DNA of 64,000 bases from Cellulomonas fimi ATCC 484 (GCF_000212695.1 NC_015514.1:3472001-3536000); one strand, 5' to 3'. Counted from the first letter of the stretch, positions 50,251-59,209 are shown. The notes: generated from the letters alone by a model not told the origin. A program made the numbers and translations.

Positions 50251-53142
50251 ATGTCGATGCACAAGCTCACCGCCGGGGACGGGTACGCGTACCTGACCCG
50301 GCACGTCGCAGCGGGCGATGCGGGCCTCGAGCCGGGCGCGTCGCTGACCGCGTACTACGAGCAGACCGGCAACCCTGCGGGCCGCTGGTACGGCGAAGGC
50401 CTCGCTGGGCTCGGTGACACGACCCGGCGGCTCCACCCGGGCGACGTCGTCACCGAGGCGGCGATGACGGCGGTGTTCCGCGACGGCGTCGACCCGCTCA
50501 CCGATGACGCGCTCGGCCGGCCCCATAGCCGGTTCGATGACGGGAAGCGGCATGCGGTCGTCGGGTTCGATCTGACGTTCACGGCACCGAAGTCCGTCTC
50601 GGTGCTGTGGGCGCTGGCCGATGACGCGACGCGCGTCATCGTCTATGACGCGCACCGGGTGGCGCTGGCGTCATCGCTGGAGTTCGTCGAGCAGCGCGTC
50701 ATCCGCACGCGCATCGGCGACGGAGGCCGTCATCAGGTCCGCACCCGCGGCATGGTCGCCGCGGCGTTCGACCACTGGGACACCCGCGCCGGTGACCCCA
50801 ACCTGCACACCCACGTCGTCATCGCCAACAAGGTCCAGCGGCCCGACGGCGCCTGGCGCAGCCTCGACGGGCGCACCATGCACGCCGCGGTCGTCACCGT
50901 GTCCGAGCTCTATGACGCGCTGCTCGCCGACGAGCTGGCGCGGCGGCTCCCGGTGGAGTGGTCAATGCGCGACCGCGGCCCGCGCCGGAACCCCGCGTTC
51001 GAGGTCGACGGGATCGGCGAGGACCTGTTGGCGCACTTCTCGACCCGGGCCGAGGCGATCCACTGCGCCGAGCAGGAGTGGCTCGCCCAGTTCGAGACGA
51101 CCCACGGCCGCGCGCCGACGCGCGTCGAGACGAGCCGAGCCCGCCAGCACCTCACGCGCGTCACCCGGCCACCGAAGACGATCCGACCGCTCGCGGATCT
51201 GCTGGCCGACTGGGCGAACCGCGCTCGGGCACTCGCCGGGCTCGAGCCACACGACCTCGCCGCCCGGGCACTGGCCGGCGCGTACGGGCGGCCGCTGCAC
51301 GCGCACGACGTCGGCCCCGAGGTTCGGGCGGCGATGGTCGCCCAGCTGCTCGATGACGTGTCGACGCGGCGGTCGGTGTGGACGACGTGGAACCTCGGCG
51401 CCGCCGCCGTCCGCGCCTCCAAGCTGCTGCGGATGGCCTCGCCCGCGGAGCGACGGACGCTGCTCAACGAGATCACTACCAAGGCCGCCGCGGCGTGCGT
51501 GCACCTGGACGACAACCGTGACCCGATGACGCGCCGCGTCGGCGAGTCGCTGTTCACCTCGACCGAACTGCTCGGGGCGGAGAAGGTCCTCATCGACGCC
51601 GCCGAGACCACCGGCGCACCGCATCGGCCGGCGGAGATGCTCGGCGCAATCCCGCTGCGCACCGAGCACCACCTCGGCGCCCTCGCCCCGGACCAGCGCG
51701 CCGCGGCGGAGGCCGTCATCACCTCCGCCCGCCTCCTCGACGTGCTCGTCGGGCCGGCCGGCTCGGGCAAGACCACCACCCTCGCCGCCCTCACCTCCTT
51801 CTGGGGGCACGGCATCGGGTCGGTCGTCGGGCTGGCGCCGTCGGCCACCGCGGCGCGGGCGCTGGCGGAGTCGCTCGGTGTGCCGTGCGAGACGACCGCG
51901 AAGTGGCTGCACGAGTCCACCGGCGACGGCGCCACCACCCGCGCCGTCCGCTACGCCGACGCCGTCGCCCGCATGGCGACCCGCGACTACCGGGAGCAGC
52001 GGGCGGCCAACGAGGAGCACTGGCGACTGCGCGCCGAGCAGGACCAGTGGCGACTCTCCCCCGGCCAGCTCGTCATCGTCGACGAGGCATCCCTCGCCGA
52101 CACGCGCACGCTCGCGGCCATCGTGGAGCAAGCGCGGGCGGCGACGGCGAAGGTGCTGCTGGTCGGGGACCACCTGCAGCGCGGGTCGGTCGACGCCGGC
52201 GGCGCGTTCGGCATGCTCGCCCGCCGGGGACCGACCGCCGAGCTCACCAGCCTCTGGCGGTTCAGCCAGCCGTGGGAGGCGCGGGCCAGCCTCGAGCTGC
52301 GCCGCGCCCACACGTCCGCGCTCGACGCCTACGAGGCCCACGCCGCCATCAGGTCCGGCGACCACGACGCGATGCTCGACGCTGCGATCGACGCCGTCGG
52401 CACCGCCAGCCAGCATGGCCGCGTCGGGGTGCTCCAGGCGATCGACAACCGCACGGTCCGCGAACTCAACGCCCGGATCCGCGCCGACCGCATCACCACC
52501 GGCGACGTCGACCCGACTGGGGTCAGCCTGCACGACGGGCTGACGGCCGGCGTCGGCGACCGGATCGTCACCCGCCGTAACCACCGGCGACTGACCACCG
52601 CCGACGGGTTCGTGCGCAACGGCGCCCTGTGGGACGTCACCGCCGCCCTGCCCGACGGCTCCCTCCACGTCCGCCCCGCCAACCGCGCCGACGCGGCCAC
52701 CGTCCGGCTCCCGGCGGACTACGTAGCCGAGCACGTGGAGCTCGGCTACGCCACGACCATCGCGCGCACGCAGGGCATGACCGTCGACGAGACGCACACC
52801 ATCGCCACCCCGGGCATGGGCCGCGAGGACCTGTACGTCGCGATGAGCCGCGGCCGCCACACCAATCGCGCTTACGTCGTCGTCGACCAAGGCGACCCGG
52901 AGTGCCTGCCCGGCCACGCGCCGTCGTCGGGCCGCGAGGTGCTCGAGCAGATCCTCGCCACCAGCCACGCCGAGCCCAGCGCCACCGAGACCTGGGACAC
53001 CTACCACCCCGGCCGGGCCGCGCCCCTCGTGCCGCCGGTGCACCCACAGCAACCGCTGAACCCCTGGCCTCCACAGCCTGCGCCGTATCGCTTGACCGCG
53101 CCGCCGCCGTTGTCCGCCGATGGACCGGTGCTCGGTCGCTGA
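50251..53142 (+). CDS. MobF-family conjugative relaxase-helicase (TrwC/TraA-like)
   Basis: 963 residues from ATG 50251, with the GGGGAGG site before it. The relaxase domain (about 1-330) shows VGFDLTFTAPKSVSVLWALAD and the three-histidine metal site in DPNLHTHVVIANKV, typical of TrwC-like enzymes; Tyr residues near the N-terminus (GYAYLTRH) may be the nicking tyrosines. The helicase domain follows, with Walker A VGPAGSGKTTT, VIVDEASLADTRT and the SF1 motif TIARTQGMTVDETHTI. It nicks at oriT and unwinds the strand for transfer. No coupling protein or T4SS genes are near. Confidence 0.92.
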   Translation: MSMHKLTAGDGYAYLTRHVAAGDAGLEPGASLTAYYEQTGNPAGRWYGEGLAGLGDTTRRLHPGDVVTEAAMTAVFRDGVDPLTDDALGRPHSRFDDGKRHAVVGFDLTFTAPKSVSVLWALADDATRVIVYDAHRVALASSLEFVEQRVIRTRIGDGGRHQVRTRGMVAAAFDHWDTRAGDPNLHTHVVIANKVQRPDGAWRSLDGRTMHAAVVTVSELYDALLADELARRLPVEWSMRDRGPRRNPAFEVDGIGEDLLAHFSTRAEAIHCAEQEWLAQFETTHGRAPTRVETSRARQHLTRVTRPPKTIRPLADLLADWANRARALAGLEPHDLAARALAGAYGRPLHAHDVGPEVRAAMVAQLLDDVSTRRSVWTTWNLGAAAVRASKLLRMASPAERRTLLNEITTKAAAACVHLDDNRDPMTRRVGESLFTSTELLGAEKVLIDAAETTGAPHRPAEMLGAIPLRTEHHLGALAPDQRAAAEAVITSARLLDVLVGPAGSGKTTTLAALTSFWGHGIGSVVGLAPSATAARALAESLGVPCETTAKWLHESTGDGATTRAVRYADAVARMATRDYREQRAANEEHWRLRAEQDQWRLSPGQLVIVDEASLADTRTLAAIVEQARAATAKVLLVGDHLQRGSVDAGGAFGMLARRGPTAELTSLWRFSQPWEARASLELRRAHTSALDAYEAHAAIRSGDHDAMLDAAIDAVGTASQHGRVGVLQAIDNRTVRELNARIRADRITTGDVDPTGVSLHDGLTAGVGDRIVTRRNHRRLTTADGFVRNGALWDVTAALPDGSLHVRPANRADAATVRLPADYVAEHVELGYATTIARTQGMTVDETHTIATPGMGREDLYVAMSRGRHTNRAYVVVDQGDPECLPGHAPSSGREVLEQILATSHAEPSATETWDTYHPGRAAPLVPPVHPQQPLNPWPPQPAPYRLTAPPPLSADGPVLGR

Positions 53143-53178
53143 CCACCGCCACACCCAACCCAACAGAAGGAGAAGGTC

Positions 53179-53391
53179 ATGACCACCACCGCACAGCACA
53201 CCGTCCCCACCACGCCGGCCCGGCAGTACTACCGCGTGAAGGACGCGGCCCGGGTGCTCGGGGTGCCGCCCCGGACGCTGTACCACCTGGTCGAGCACGA
53301 GCAGATCCCTCACCGACGGCTGGGCACGGTGATCCTGCTCCCGGCGGCGTGGGTCGAGCGCGAGCCGACGATGCCGGTCAAGCGGCGCTGA
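53179..53391 (+). CDS. Excisionase-type helix-turn-helix protein
   Basis: 70 residues with a MerR-like HTH, YYRVKDAARVLGVPPRTLYHLVEHEQIPHRRLGTVILLPAAWVER, the excisionase-family pattern. AAGGAGAAGG precedes the ATG. Its stop overlaps the integrase start (TGATG), so the two are co-translated. It likely bends DNA at the attachment arms to favour excision; a CGCTGACCA copy, as at both ends, lies just upstream (53137-53145). Confidence 0.85.
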   Translation: MTTTAQHTVPTTPARQYYRVKDAARVLGVPPRTLYHLVEHEQIPHRRLGTVILLPAAWVEREPTMPVKRR

Positions 53392-54533
53392 TGTCCGTCA
53401 CCAGGCGGGCGCACCCGACGGGCAAGGTGACCTGGCGCGCGAAGGTGTTCTTCGAGGGCCGGGTCATCGCTCAGCGGTCGTTCGGGCGCCGGGTCGACGC
53501 CAAGCGCTGGGAGGCGGACCAGCTCGCGAAGCTGGACGCCGGCACGTGGATCGACCCGGCGCGCGGGCGGATGACGTTCGCGGCGCTGGCCGAGGAGTGG
53601 CAGGCCTCGCGTGGTCACCTGGCGGTGCGCAGCCAGGAGACCACGCGGTTCCTGCTGGACAAGTACGTGATCCCGGAGATCGGGGCGTACCCGATCTCTG
53701 GGATCTCGGCCGCCGACGTCGAGCGGGTCATGTCGGCGCTGACGGCGCGCGGGCTGGCGACGGCGACGCGGCGTCGCGCGCTGTCGATGATGCGGCTGGT
53801 GTTCGACTACGCGATCCGCGACCGGCGGCTGTCGGTGAACGTCGCGCGGATGGTGGCCCTGCCGCGCGGGGGCACCAAGCGCGAGCCGCACTGGCTGCGG
53901 CCCGAGCAGCTCGGCCGACTGGTCATGGCGGTGCCGCCGCTGTGCCAGCCGGTCGTGCTGTTCCTCGGGACGACGGGGTGCCGGTTCTCGGAGATGGCGG
54001 CGCTGCGGGTCGACGACGTCGTGCAGACCCCGCACGGGCTCGGGGTGCGGGTGCACCGGGCGGCGACGCAGTCCAAGCGGACCAGCGGGGCGGTGTTCGG
54101 GCCCACGAAGACCCATCAGACGCGGACGGTGCCGGTGCCGGCGGCGCTGGACGAGTACGTGCGGACGCGGGTCGCCTTCACCGCGCCGGGCGGGTACCTG
54201 TTCCCGAGCCCGAGCGGGGGCGTGTGGACGAACACCAACTTCCGGGCGCGGTCGGGGTGGATGGAGGCCACGCGACGCGCGGGCGTGGAGGGGACGACGA
54301 TCCACGACCTGCGCCACACCGCTGCGTCGCTGCTCATCGCGGCCGGGGCGGACGTGAAGGCGGTGCAGGTGATCCTCGGGCACTCCACCGCGACGATGAC
54401 GATGGACCTGTACGGGCACCTCTTCAGCGAGGCCACGTGGCAGGCGATGGAACGGCTACCCGTGATCCCGCTGACGCAGGGGCTACGGCAGATCGAGCCG
54501 GGGACAGTTGGTCGCCAGCGCGAGCAACTCTGA
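53391..54533 (+). CDS. Tyrosine recombinase/integrase
   Basis: 380 residues. The N-terminal arm-binding and core-binding regions include KVTWRAKVFFEGRVIAQRSFGRRVDAKRWEADQ and AALAEEWQASRGHLAVRSQETTRFLLDKYV. Catalytic residues are visible: the first Arg in LGTTGCRFSEMAAL, HDLRHTAAS (His-x-x-Arg), LGHSTATMTM and the nucleophile in MDLYGHLF. It should integrate the element at the tRNA-Arg site. It overlaps the excisionase gene and lies 4.9 kb from the right att repeat. Confidence 0.95.
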   Translation: MSVTRRAHPTGKVTWRAKVFFEGRVIAQRSFGRRVDAKRWEADQLAKLDAGTWIDPARGRMTFAALAEEWQASRGHLAVRSQETTRFLLDKYVIPEIGAYPISGISAADVERVMSALTARGLATATRRRALSMMRLVFDYAIRDRRLSVNVARMVALPRGGTKREPHWLRPEQLGRLVMAVPPLCQPVVLFLGTTGCRFSEMAALRVDDVVQTPHGLGVRVHRAATQSKRTSGAVFGPTKTHQTRTVPVPAALDEYVRTRVAFTAPGGYLFPSPSGGVWTNTNFRARSGWMEATRRAGVEGTTIHDLRHTAASLLIAAGADVKAVQVILGHSTATMTMDLYGHLFSEATWQAMERLPVIPLTQGLRQIEPGTVGRQREQL

Positions 54534-54597
54534 GCGACAACGTCAGCGCGGCGGCGACACTCAGCCGCGACGGGCACGACCACCGGGCGGGCCTACC

Positions 54598-54996
54598 TCA
54601 GACACGACCCCGCCGAAGGAGGCTAGTAAACAGTCGCTTCGCGCGGCCTAGCCTCGTCGGATTGAGCCCGCGCACCGCGTCCCGGTCTCGAGCCTGCGCT
54701 CGGTGGTGCTGGTCTTCGGTCATCTTCGAGAGCCAATGCACACGCGACCCTTGGATGACGTAGTGCGATTTGCACGGGAGAGCCCCGTTGCCAATAGAGG
54801 GCGAGAGGCTGACCCGGCCATCGTAGCGGAGTACCCAGCCCGCTGGGCCGAGGGGAGTGACCACCTCGTTTCCACACCCACACAGGCACAGATGGGCGAC
54901 AATGTCATGCGCACCGCTGATGTACAACACGCCGCGCTCGAGAGGCGTAGGCAGCAGTTCGACGAATCGATGATCAACGCTATGCACGTGGCTCAC
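54598..54996 (-). CDS. DUF6527-like metal-binding protein of ubiquitin-like system
   Basis: 132 residues from a GTG overlapping the stop of the ThiF-like gene (GTGA). The core CLCGCGNEVVTPLGPAGWVLRYDGRVSLSPSIGNGALPCKSHYVIQGSRVHW has clustered cysteines and a His, suggesting a zinc site, and matches DUF6527, a family linked to bacterial ThiF/multi-ubiquitin operons. The C-terminus is basic and disordered. The biochemical role is unknown. Confidence 0.7.
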   Translation of the reverse strand: MSHVHSVDHRFVELLPTPLERGVLYISGAHDIVAHLCLCGCGNEVVTPLGPAGWVLRYDGRVSLSPSIGNGALPCKSHYVIQGSRVHWLSKMTEDQHHRAQARDRDAVRGLNPTRLGRAKRLFTSLLRRGRV

Positions 54997-56135
54997 GCGA
55001 CCAGCCCGGCGATCGTATTGTCGCTCACTGGATAGGCGAACGCTGGAACGTCGCCAGCCATGTCAGCATAGAACCCCAGGTGCCGCTTCCACTGAATGAC
55101 CGCCAGAGCGGCGTTGAGTGCGTTGAGATCACCAATCTGGATGTTCCGCGCATACTCATCTGGCGCGTTGCCGCCGACGGGGATTCGCGTGCGCCGACGG
55201 GGCGTGCTGGTCGACACACGAAGCATCCCCGTCAGGCCCGCGCCGGTGTCGATGACACCCATGCCCACGTCGATGAACGACAGGCTCGCGGACTCGAGCG
55301 CGGCGACGATACCCTTGCGGTCCGATCCATCGTCGAGCGCAAGGAACACGAAGTCGAAGCCAGCGAGCTCATCCACGTTCTCCGCACCGAAGTAGTCAGG
55401 ATGGGCGTAGATGCCTCTCTTCAGACGCGAGTACTGACCCGCCCAGTACTCGGCTTTGTTAGATCGGCGTCGGACGTCATCGACGCCCGCCGCCCCGGGG
55501 GCTCGGAAGGCGTTATGGTTCACGAAGACGTCGCCGTCATAGAGGTGGATCTCTGCGACGGGCACCTTGGCCACGAGGTCGAGAATGTGCGACCCCGTAC
55601 CGCCGAGGCCGACGATCGCAACCCTCATGCCCCTGAACACCGCGTTCAGCGCGCTGGTGCCGGCCCGGCTTGAGGCGGAGTCGCGGTAGCAGAACGGGTA
55701 GTCCTCCTCGACACCGACTTCGCGAACGGGGTACGTGCGCGCCGTGACGGCCGGATCGATGAGACGCGCCCAGCGGCAGAGGAGCTCGACGTAGACGCTC
55801 ACCTTGGTGTGGTAGTCGCCGTAGTTGCCCCCGGGCGGCTTGGCGGAGAAGTAGAAGTCCGTGCGGAGCCCGGGGAGGAACTCGTTGACCTGCGCGCTGT
55901 TGATCACCTTCATCAGTGGCTGGCCCTGGTCGTCGCAAGGCTCGGACCCCGCGAAGTGGGTCGTGTGGTCCGTAGGGGTCGTCAGTTCATCACCGGCCAT
56001 GTTCGCCGGCATGACTAGACACCCCCTGGCTACACTCCTGTCGGTGGTCACGTATGGGACGTCGCTCACCACGAGGTAGCCCTCGCGGAGCTCGACGTCG
56101 TAGCCATCCTCGAGCAGGCGGCTGAGCGCATCCAT
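54993..56135 (-). CDS. ThiF/E1-like adenylating enzyme with N-terminal DUF6791-type domain
   Basis: 380 residues. The C-terminal half is a ThiF/E1 Rossmann domain: RVAIVGLGGTGSHILDLVAKV (about 171-190), HLYDGDVFVNHNAFR with the conserved Asp..Asn..Arg, and FVFLALDDGSDRKGIV. The N-terminal 150 residues (FYFSAKPPGGNYGDYHTKVSVYVELLCRWARLIDP) match a domain often joined to ThiF. No cysteine occurs after residue 149, so a canonical E1 catalytic cysteine in the adenylation domain is missing; any thioester would need an N-terminal Cys (39, 67, 120 or 149). Starts 2 bp after the ubiquitin-like gene. Confidence 0.8.
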   Translation of the reverse strand: MDALSRLLEDGYDVELREGYLVVSDVPYVTTDRSVARGCLVMPANMAGDELTTPTDHTTHFAGSEPCDDQGQPLMKVINSAQVNEFLPGLRTDFYFSAKPPGGNYGDYHTKVSVYVELLCRWARLIDPAVTARTYPVREVGVEEDYPFCYRDSASSRAGTSALNAVFRGMRVAIVGLGGTGSHILDLVAKVPVAEIHLYDGDVFVNHNAFRAPGAAGVDDVRRRSNKAEYWAGQYSRLKRGIYAHPDYFGAENVDELAGFDFVFLALDDGSDRKGIVAALESASLSFIDVGMGVIDTGAGLTGMLRVSTSTPRRRTRIPVGGNAPDEYARNIQIGDLNALNAALAVIQWKRHLGFYADMAGDVPAFAYPVSDNTIAGLVA

Positions 56136-56137
56136 GA

Positions 56138-56422
56138 TCAGGACCGGGTCGTGATCTGGACGCTGAAGCTCGTACCCTTCTTCACGCGCACCTCCTGGCC
56201 GGGAGCAAGGGAGCCCGACCCGTTCCCGTGCTGCGCGCGGGTGTACGTGACGATGTACTCCGTGTCGGGTGCCGGCTCCTGCCCGGGGAAGGCGAGGGCG
56301 ACGACTTCCTCGAACGACACGGCCTTGTCCGCGACGAGGTGCGGACGCGCGTTGACGAAGATCTCGGTCATCCTGCCGCGCTCGGGGGACGCCAGCTCCG
56401 CCGGCGTATCTGCTGTGCTCAC
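56138..56422 (-). CDS. Ubiquitin-like (Multi_ubiq-type) protein
   Basis: 94 residues from a GTG with a TGGAGG site. EIFVNARPHLVADKAVSFEEVVALAFPG, then YIVTYTRAQHGNGSGSLAPGQEVRVKKGTSFSVQITTRS matches the beta-grasp Multi_ubiq domain, here as one copy. It lacks a C-terminal Gly-Gly, so conjugation would need an alternative end or processing. First gene of the ThiF/DUF6527 operon; two identical palindromes lie upstream. Confidence 0.75.
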   Translation of the reverse strand: MSTADTPAELASPERGRMTEIFVNARPHLVADKAVSFEEVVALAFPGQEPAPDTEYIVTYTRAQHGNGSGSLAPGQEVRVKKGTSFSVQITTRS

Positions 56423-56472
56423 GGGAACCTCCAGGGTGTCGCACGGGGAACCGGCCTGCCGACGCAGTAGGC

Positions 56473-56526
56473 TTTACCCGTCTGGTAAACCAGCATACAC
56501 CACGACGGCTTTACCTGGGAGGTAAA
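56473..56526. promoter_or_regulatory. Twin TTTACC-N5-GGTAAA operators shared by ubiquitin-like and HigBA operons
   Basis: Two perfect palindromes, TTTACCCGTCTGGTAAA (56473-56489) and TTTACCTGGGAGGTAAA (56510-56526), 37 bp apart centre to centre. The right one covers the GGGAGG ribosome site of the HigB-like gene. The left one is 50 bp upstream of the ubiquitin-like start. Toxin-antitoxin antitoxins commonly bind such paired sites; here both divergent operons would be affected. Confidence 0.7.
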
Positions 56527-56527
56527 G

Positions 56528-56890
56528 GTGCACCTGGCGTGGCGGGACCCTGCGCTCGAGCGCGTCTGCGGGTCGGGCGCGGCTCTCGAGCGGCGCTGGC
56601 CAGACTCCGCGGAGGCGGTGAAGTGCCTCCTGTGGCTCGTGAAGCACTCGCGAGACCTCGCGGAGCTCGCTCGGCACCCCAGCGTCGCCGTCACCGCCGG
56701 TGGAGTGGGCGGCCCTGGGGACCCGTTCCGCATTCGGCTTCGCACGGCGGAGATGCTCGCCATGGCCCTCACTAGGGCTGGCGAGGTAATAACCGCCGCA
56801 GGGCCGAACCAGCTCGCTGACCACGCGACCGCCTTGCTCGTGACAGACCTCACTGCCGAGGCTCTCGGCAGACTTCGGAAGGCAATCTGA
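56528..56890 (+). CDS. HigB/RelE-like toxin
   Basis: 120 residues from a GTG 5 bases after the GGGAGG that lies in the second palindrome. LERVCGSGAALERRWPDSAEAVKCLLWLVKHSRDLAELARHPSVAVTAGG... matches the HigB-type (plasmid maintenance killer) helix pair. HigB toxins cleave mRNA on the ribosome; catalytic residues could not be assigned by eye. The stop overlaps the next ATG (TGATG), so it is co-translated with the antitoxin-like gene. Confidence 0.7.
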   Translation: MHLAWRDPALERVCGSGAALERRWPDSAEAVKCLLWLVKHSRDLAELARHPSVAVTAGGVGGPGDPFRIRLRTAEMLAMALTRAGEVITAAGPNQLADHATALLVTDLTAEALGRLRKAI

Positions 56891-58011
56891 TGACGACATC
56901 CCGACCAAGCACAGTGCGCTACATTCCACGGGAGTTTGAACCCGACTGGGCAGTTGCACCTGGCGAGATGATTCAGCTAGCCCTTGAGGACCTCCGATTC
57001 ACACAAGCCGACGTCGCCGCTCGTGCGAGCATTAGCGCCAAGCACCTGAACCAAGTGATCAAGGGGCATGTTCCCTTGTCACCGGAGGTGGCGGTCGCGC
57101 TCGAGCGGGTCCTTGGAGTTTCGGCCGATCATTGGCTTAGGCTTGAGGCAACGTGGCAGGCACATAGGGCGCGCGAGAGTGCGCAGATGTCGTTCGCCGG
57201 ACTCTCTTCCTGGCTGCGGAAGTTCCCTGAAGACGTGCTGCGCCGACGCGCCATCATCGACGCAAGCGCACCCGTCGCCGAGCGAGCCGAGTCCCTATTG
57301 CGGTTCTTCCAGGTCGCCGACACCGAGGCCTTCAACCGAGTCTGGCTGGCGCCTCAGGCCAACTACAGACGAAGCCAGAAGTTCGAGATCGACGCCTTCG
57401 CTACTGCTCTTTGGCTCAGATTGGCCGAAGTGTCCGCCGAGGCAGCCCGCGACGCTCGACCCTATGATGCCGACAAGCTCCGGTCCGTAGCACGGGAGAT
57501 TCCGTCCCTAACACGCGAGCCGGTGAAGATCGGATTCAAGAAGGCTCAAGACCTCCTCCGCGAGGCCGGCGTGCTACTGGTCTTTGAGCCAGAGGTCGCC
57601 GGGACTCGCATTACCGGTGCATCGCGCTGGCTCGCGTCAACGCACCCTGTGATCGCGCTCTCGGGCCGCCACAAGTTCCTCGACATCTTCTGGTTCGCTC
57701 TCCTGCATGAGATCGGACACGTGCTCCTGCACCCGAAGCGGGCCACGTACCTGGATGTGGAGCGCCGGAACGCGAACGATGACGCTGACGAACAGGAGAG
57801 CGCTGCGGACTCGTTCGCGGCGGACTTGATCCTCGGTGCGCGCCTGAAGGCAGAGCTCCGCGAGGTCAGCACGGCCGAGGAGTTGCTGGAACTGGCGCAG
57901 CGCGCCGGCGTTTCGCCGACAATGGTGGCCGGTCAGTATGCGCACGTGACGGGCGACTGGAGGACGTTCGGGCGACTCCGGGAGAGAGCGGACCTCTCTG
58001 TTCTGGCGTGA
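56890..58011 (+). CDS. HigA-like antitoxin: XRE helix-turn-helix fused to ImmA/IrrE zinc peptidase
   Basis: 373 residues. The N-terminal HTH (FTQADVAARASISAKHLNQVIKGHVPLSPEVAVALERVLG, about 38-78) is the HigA-type DNA-binding domain. The C-terminal ImmA/IrrE domain has FWFALLHEIGHVLLHP (HEXXH) with a downstream ESAADSFAADLIL supplying the third ligand. HigA-like XRE/COG2856 proteins repress their own operon, here presumably via the twin palindromes, and the peptidase may act on the repressor state. Lower G+C than the chromosome. Confidence 0.8.
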   Translation: MTTSRPSTVRYIPREFEPDWAVAPGEMIQLALEDLRFTQADVAARASISAKHLNQVIKGHVPLSPEVAVALERVLGVSADHWLRLEATWQAHRARESAQMSFAGLSSWLRKFPEDVLRRRAIIDASAPVAERAESLLRFFQVADTEAFNRVWLAPQANYRRSQKFEIDAFATALWLRLAEVSAEAARDARPYDADKLRSVAREIPSLTREPVKIGFKKAQDLLREAGVLLVFEPEVAGTRITGASRWLASTHPVIALSGRHKFLDIFWFALLHEIGHVLLHPKRATYLDVERRNANDDADEQESAADSFAADLILGARLKAELREVSTAEELLELAQRAGVSPTMVAGQYAHVTGDWRTFGRLRERADLSVLA

Positions 58012-58189
58012 GCCAGCACCAGCAACGCGCGCGCCGTTGCTGTCGACCGCTCCGTAGAGACGGGGATCGCCTCTTCTTGTTCTCAGCGTGCGGAGCCGAG
58101 CGGGCAATGATGTAACGGGCAGCCTTCCATCGGCACGGGCCACGCGGCCCCGGCCGGAACCGACGAACCCACTCGAGCGGCCGCGAGAG

Positions 58190-59209
58190 TCACGCGCGTG
58201 GGTCGAGGTACCCGGCGGCAGACAGCAACCTGTAGGTGTCCGGGCCGTCTAGGACGAGGTACCGCCGGACGTGACGGAAGTTGCTGGTGACGTCTTGCAG
58301 GTACGAGATGACCTCCGGGCGGATGTGGTGGCAGTGCTGAAGCACGAGGACATCGGCAGGGCTTCGTGCGAGCCGGGTCAGTTGGTCGCCGTTCTTCCCC
58401 AGATGCGCGATCGTCATGGGCGAGAACCGAGCTGGTCCCTTGAGCAGGAAGGCCGCCGACTGCTGGCGACCGTCGACCATGAGCCGGCTCGTGTACAGGT
58501 CGTTGACCTCACCGCCCCAGTCGGCTGGCACGACTGGCTCGCCGATTAGCGCGGCAAGGGCGCGCTTCACCTCCTGCTCGGGTATGGACTTGAGCCGCGC
58601 CAGGTCGTCGTCGCCGACTTGACCCTCCCAGTCGACGCCGCTCCACTGGTCGACCTGCCGCGGGTACACCCGTTGCCAGTCGGGCGACCACTGGCCAGGC
58701 GGCGGTGCAAGCAGCAGCGTTGCGATGGCAATCGGCCGAAGTTCCACGGCATGGGCGTGCACCGTTGAGACCTGGCCGAAGATCCACTGCGAGCGGCGGC
58801 CGCGCAGCTCGACGTTCGCCGTGCTGCACGTGAGCTTCCGCGGGTCGAAGCTGCCGCTGACTTCTACGGGGTCACGGTCGTCGTCGTGCAGGTGCGCCCA
58901 GAACGACGACCGCACGGGCTCGCCGGCGTGCGCCCTGGCGCGCTCAGAGGCCACATCGCTCCACTGCCACGGGAGGTCTGCCGTCACCAACATGCCTTCG
59001 GCGCACTGCCCAGACAGGACTGCCTGGCGAATGCTCGGAACGTCGTGTTCGGAAAGCCAGTCCTCTAGATCCCTGGCATACGCGTACACGTCGCCCCGGA
59101 GCCGCTGAAGCGTACCCGCGCGAACGCGGGCCCTCCTGTTGGAGTAGAGCAGGCCGTCGAGCATCGCCGGGTGGAGAAACCATGCGTTGACGGCGGGGTC
59201 GCGGCGCAC
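58190..59209 (-). CDS. Hypothetical protein with possible nuclease-like motif
   Basis: 339 residues from GTG 59209; an open frame 77 codons further upstream has unlike composition. The N-terminal 100 residues are helical. The middle-to-C-terminal part has DWGGEVNDLYTSRLMVDGRQQSAAFLLKGPARFSPMTIAHLGKNGDQLTRL. Glu-x-x-Asp then a strand ending in AFLLKG is suggestive of a PD-(D/E)xK-type nuclease core, but not enough to assign. It lies at the end of the defence cargo beside attR and may belong to a defence system. Confidence 0.5.
   Translation of the reverse strand: MRRDPAVNAWFLHPAMLDGLLYSNRRARVRAGTLQRLRGDVYAYARDLEDWLSEHDVPSIRQAVLSGQCAEGMLVTADLPWQWSDVASERARAHAGEPVRSSFWAHLHDDDRDPVEVSGSFDPRKLTCSTANVELRGRRSQWIFGQVSTVHAHAVELRPIAIATLLLAPPPGQWSPDWQRVYPRQVDQWSGVDWEGQVGDDDLARLKSIPEQEVKRALAALIGEPVVPADWGGEVNDLYTSRLMVDGRQQSAAFLLKGPARFSPMTIAHLGKNGDQLTRLARSPADVLVLQHCHHIRPEVISYLQDVTSNFRHVRRYLVLDGPDTYRLLSAAGYLDPRA

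Noticed and set aside
44077..54899. Shared CAGGCACAGATGGG at two places as a secondary att site
   Set aside because: The match is only 14 bp with no flanking similarity and can arise by chance in this much DNA.
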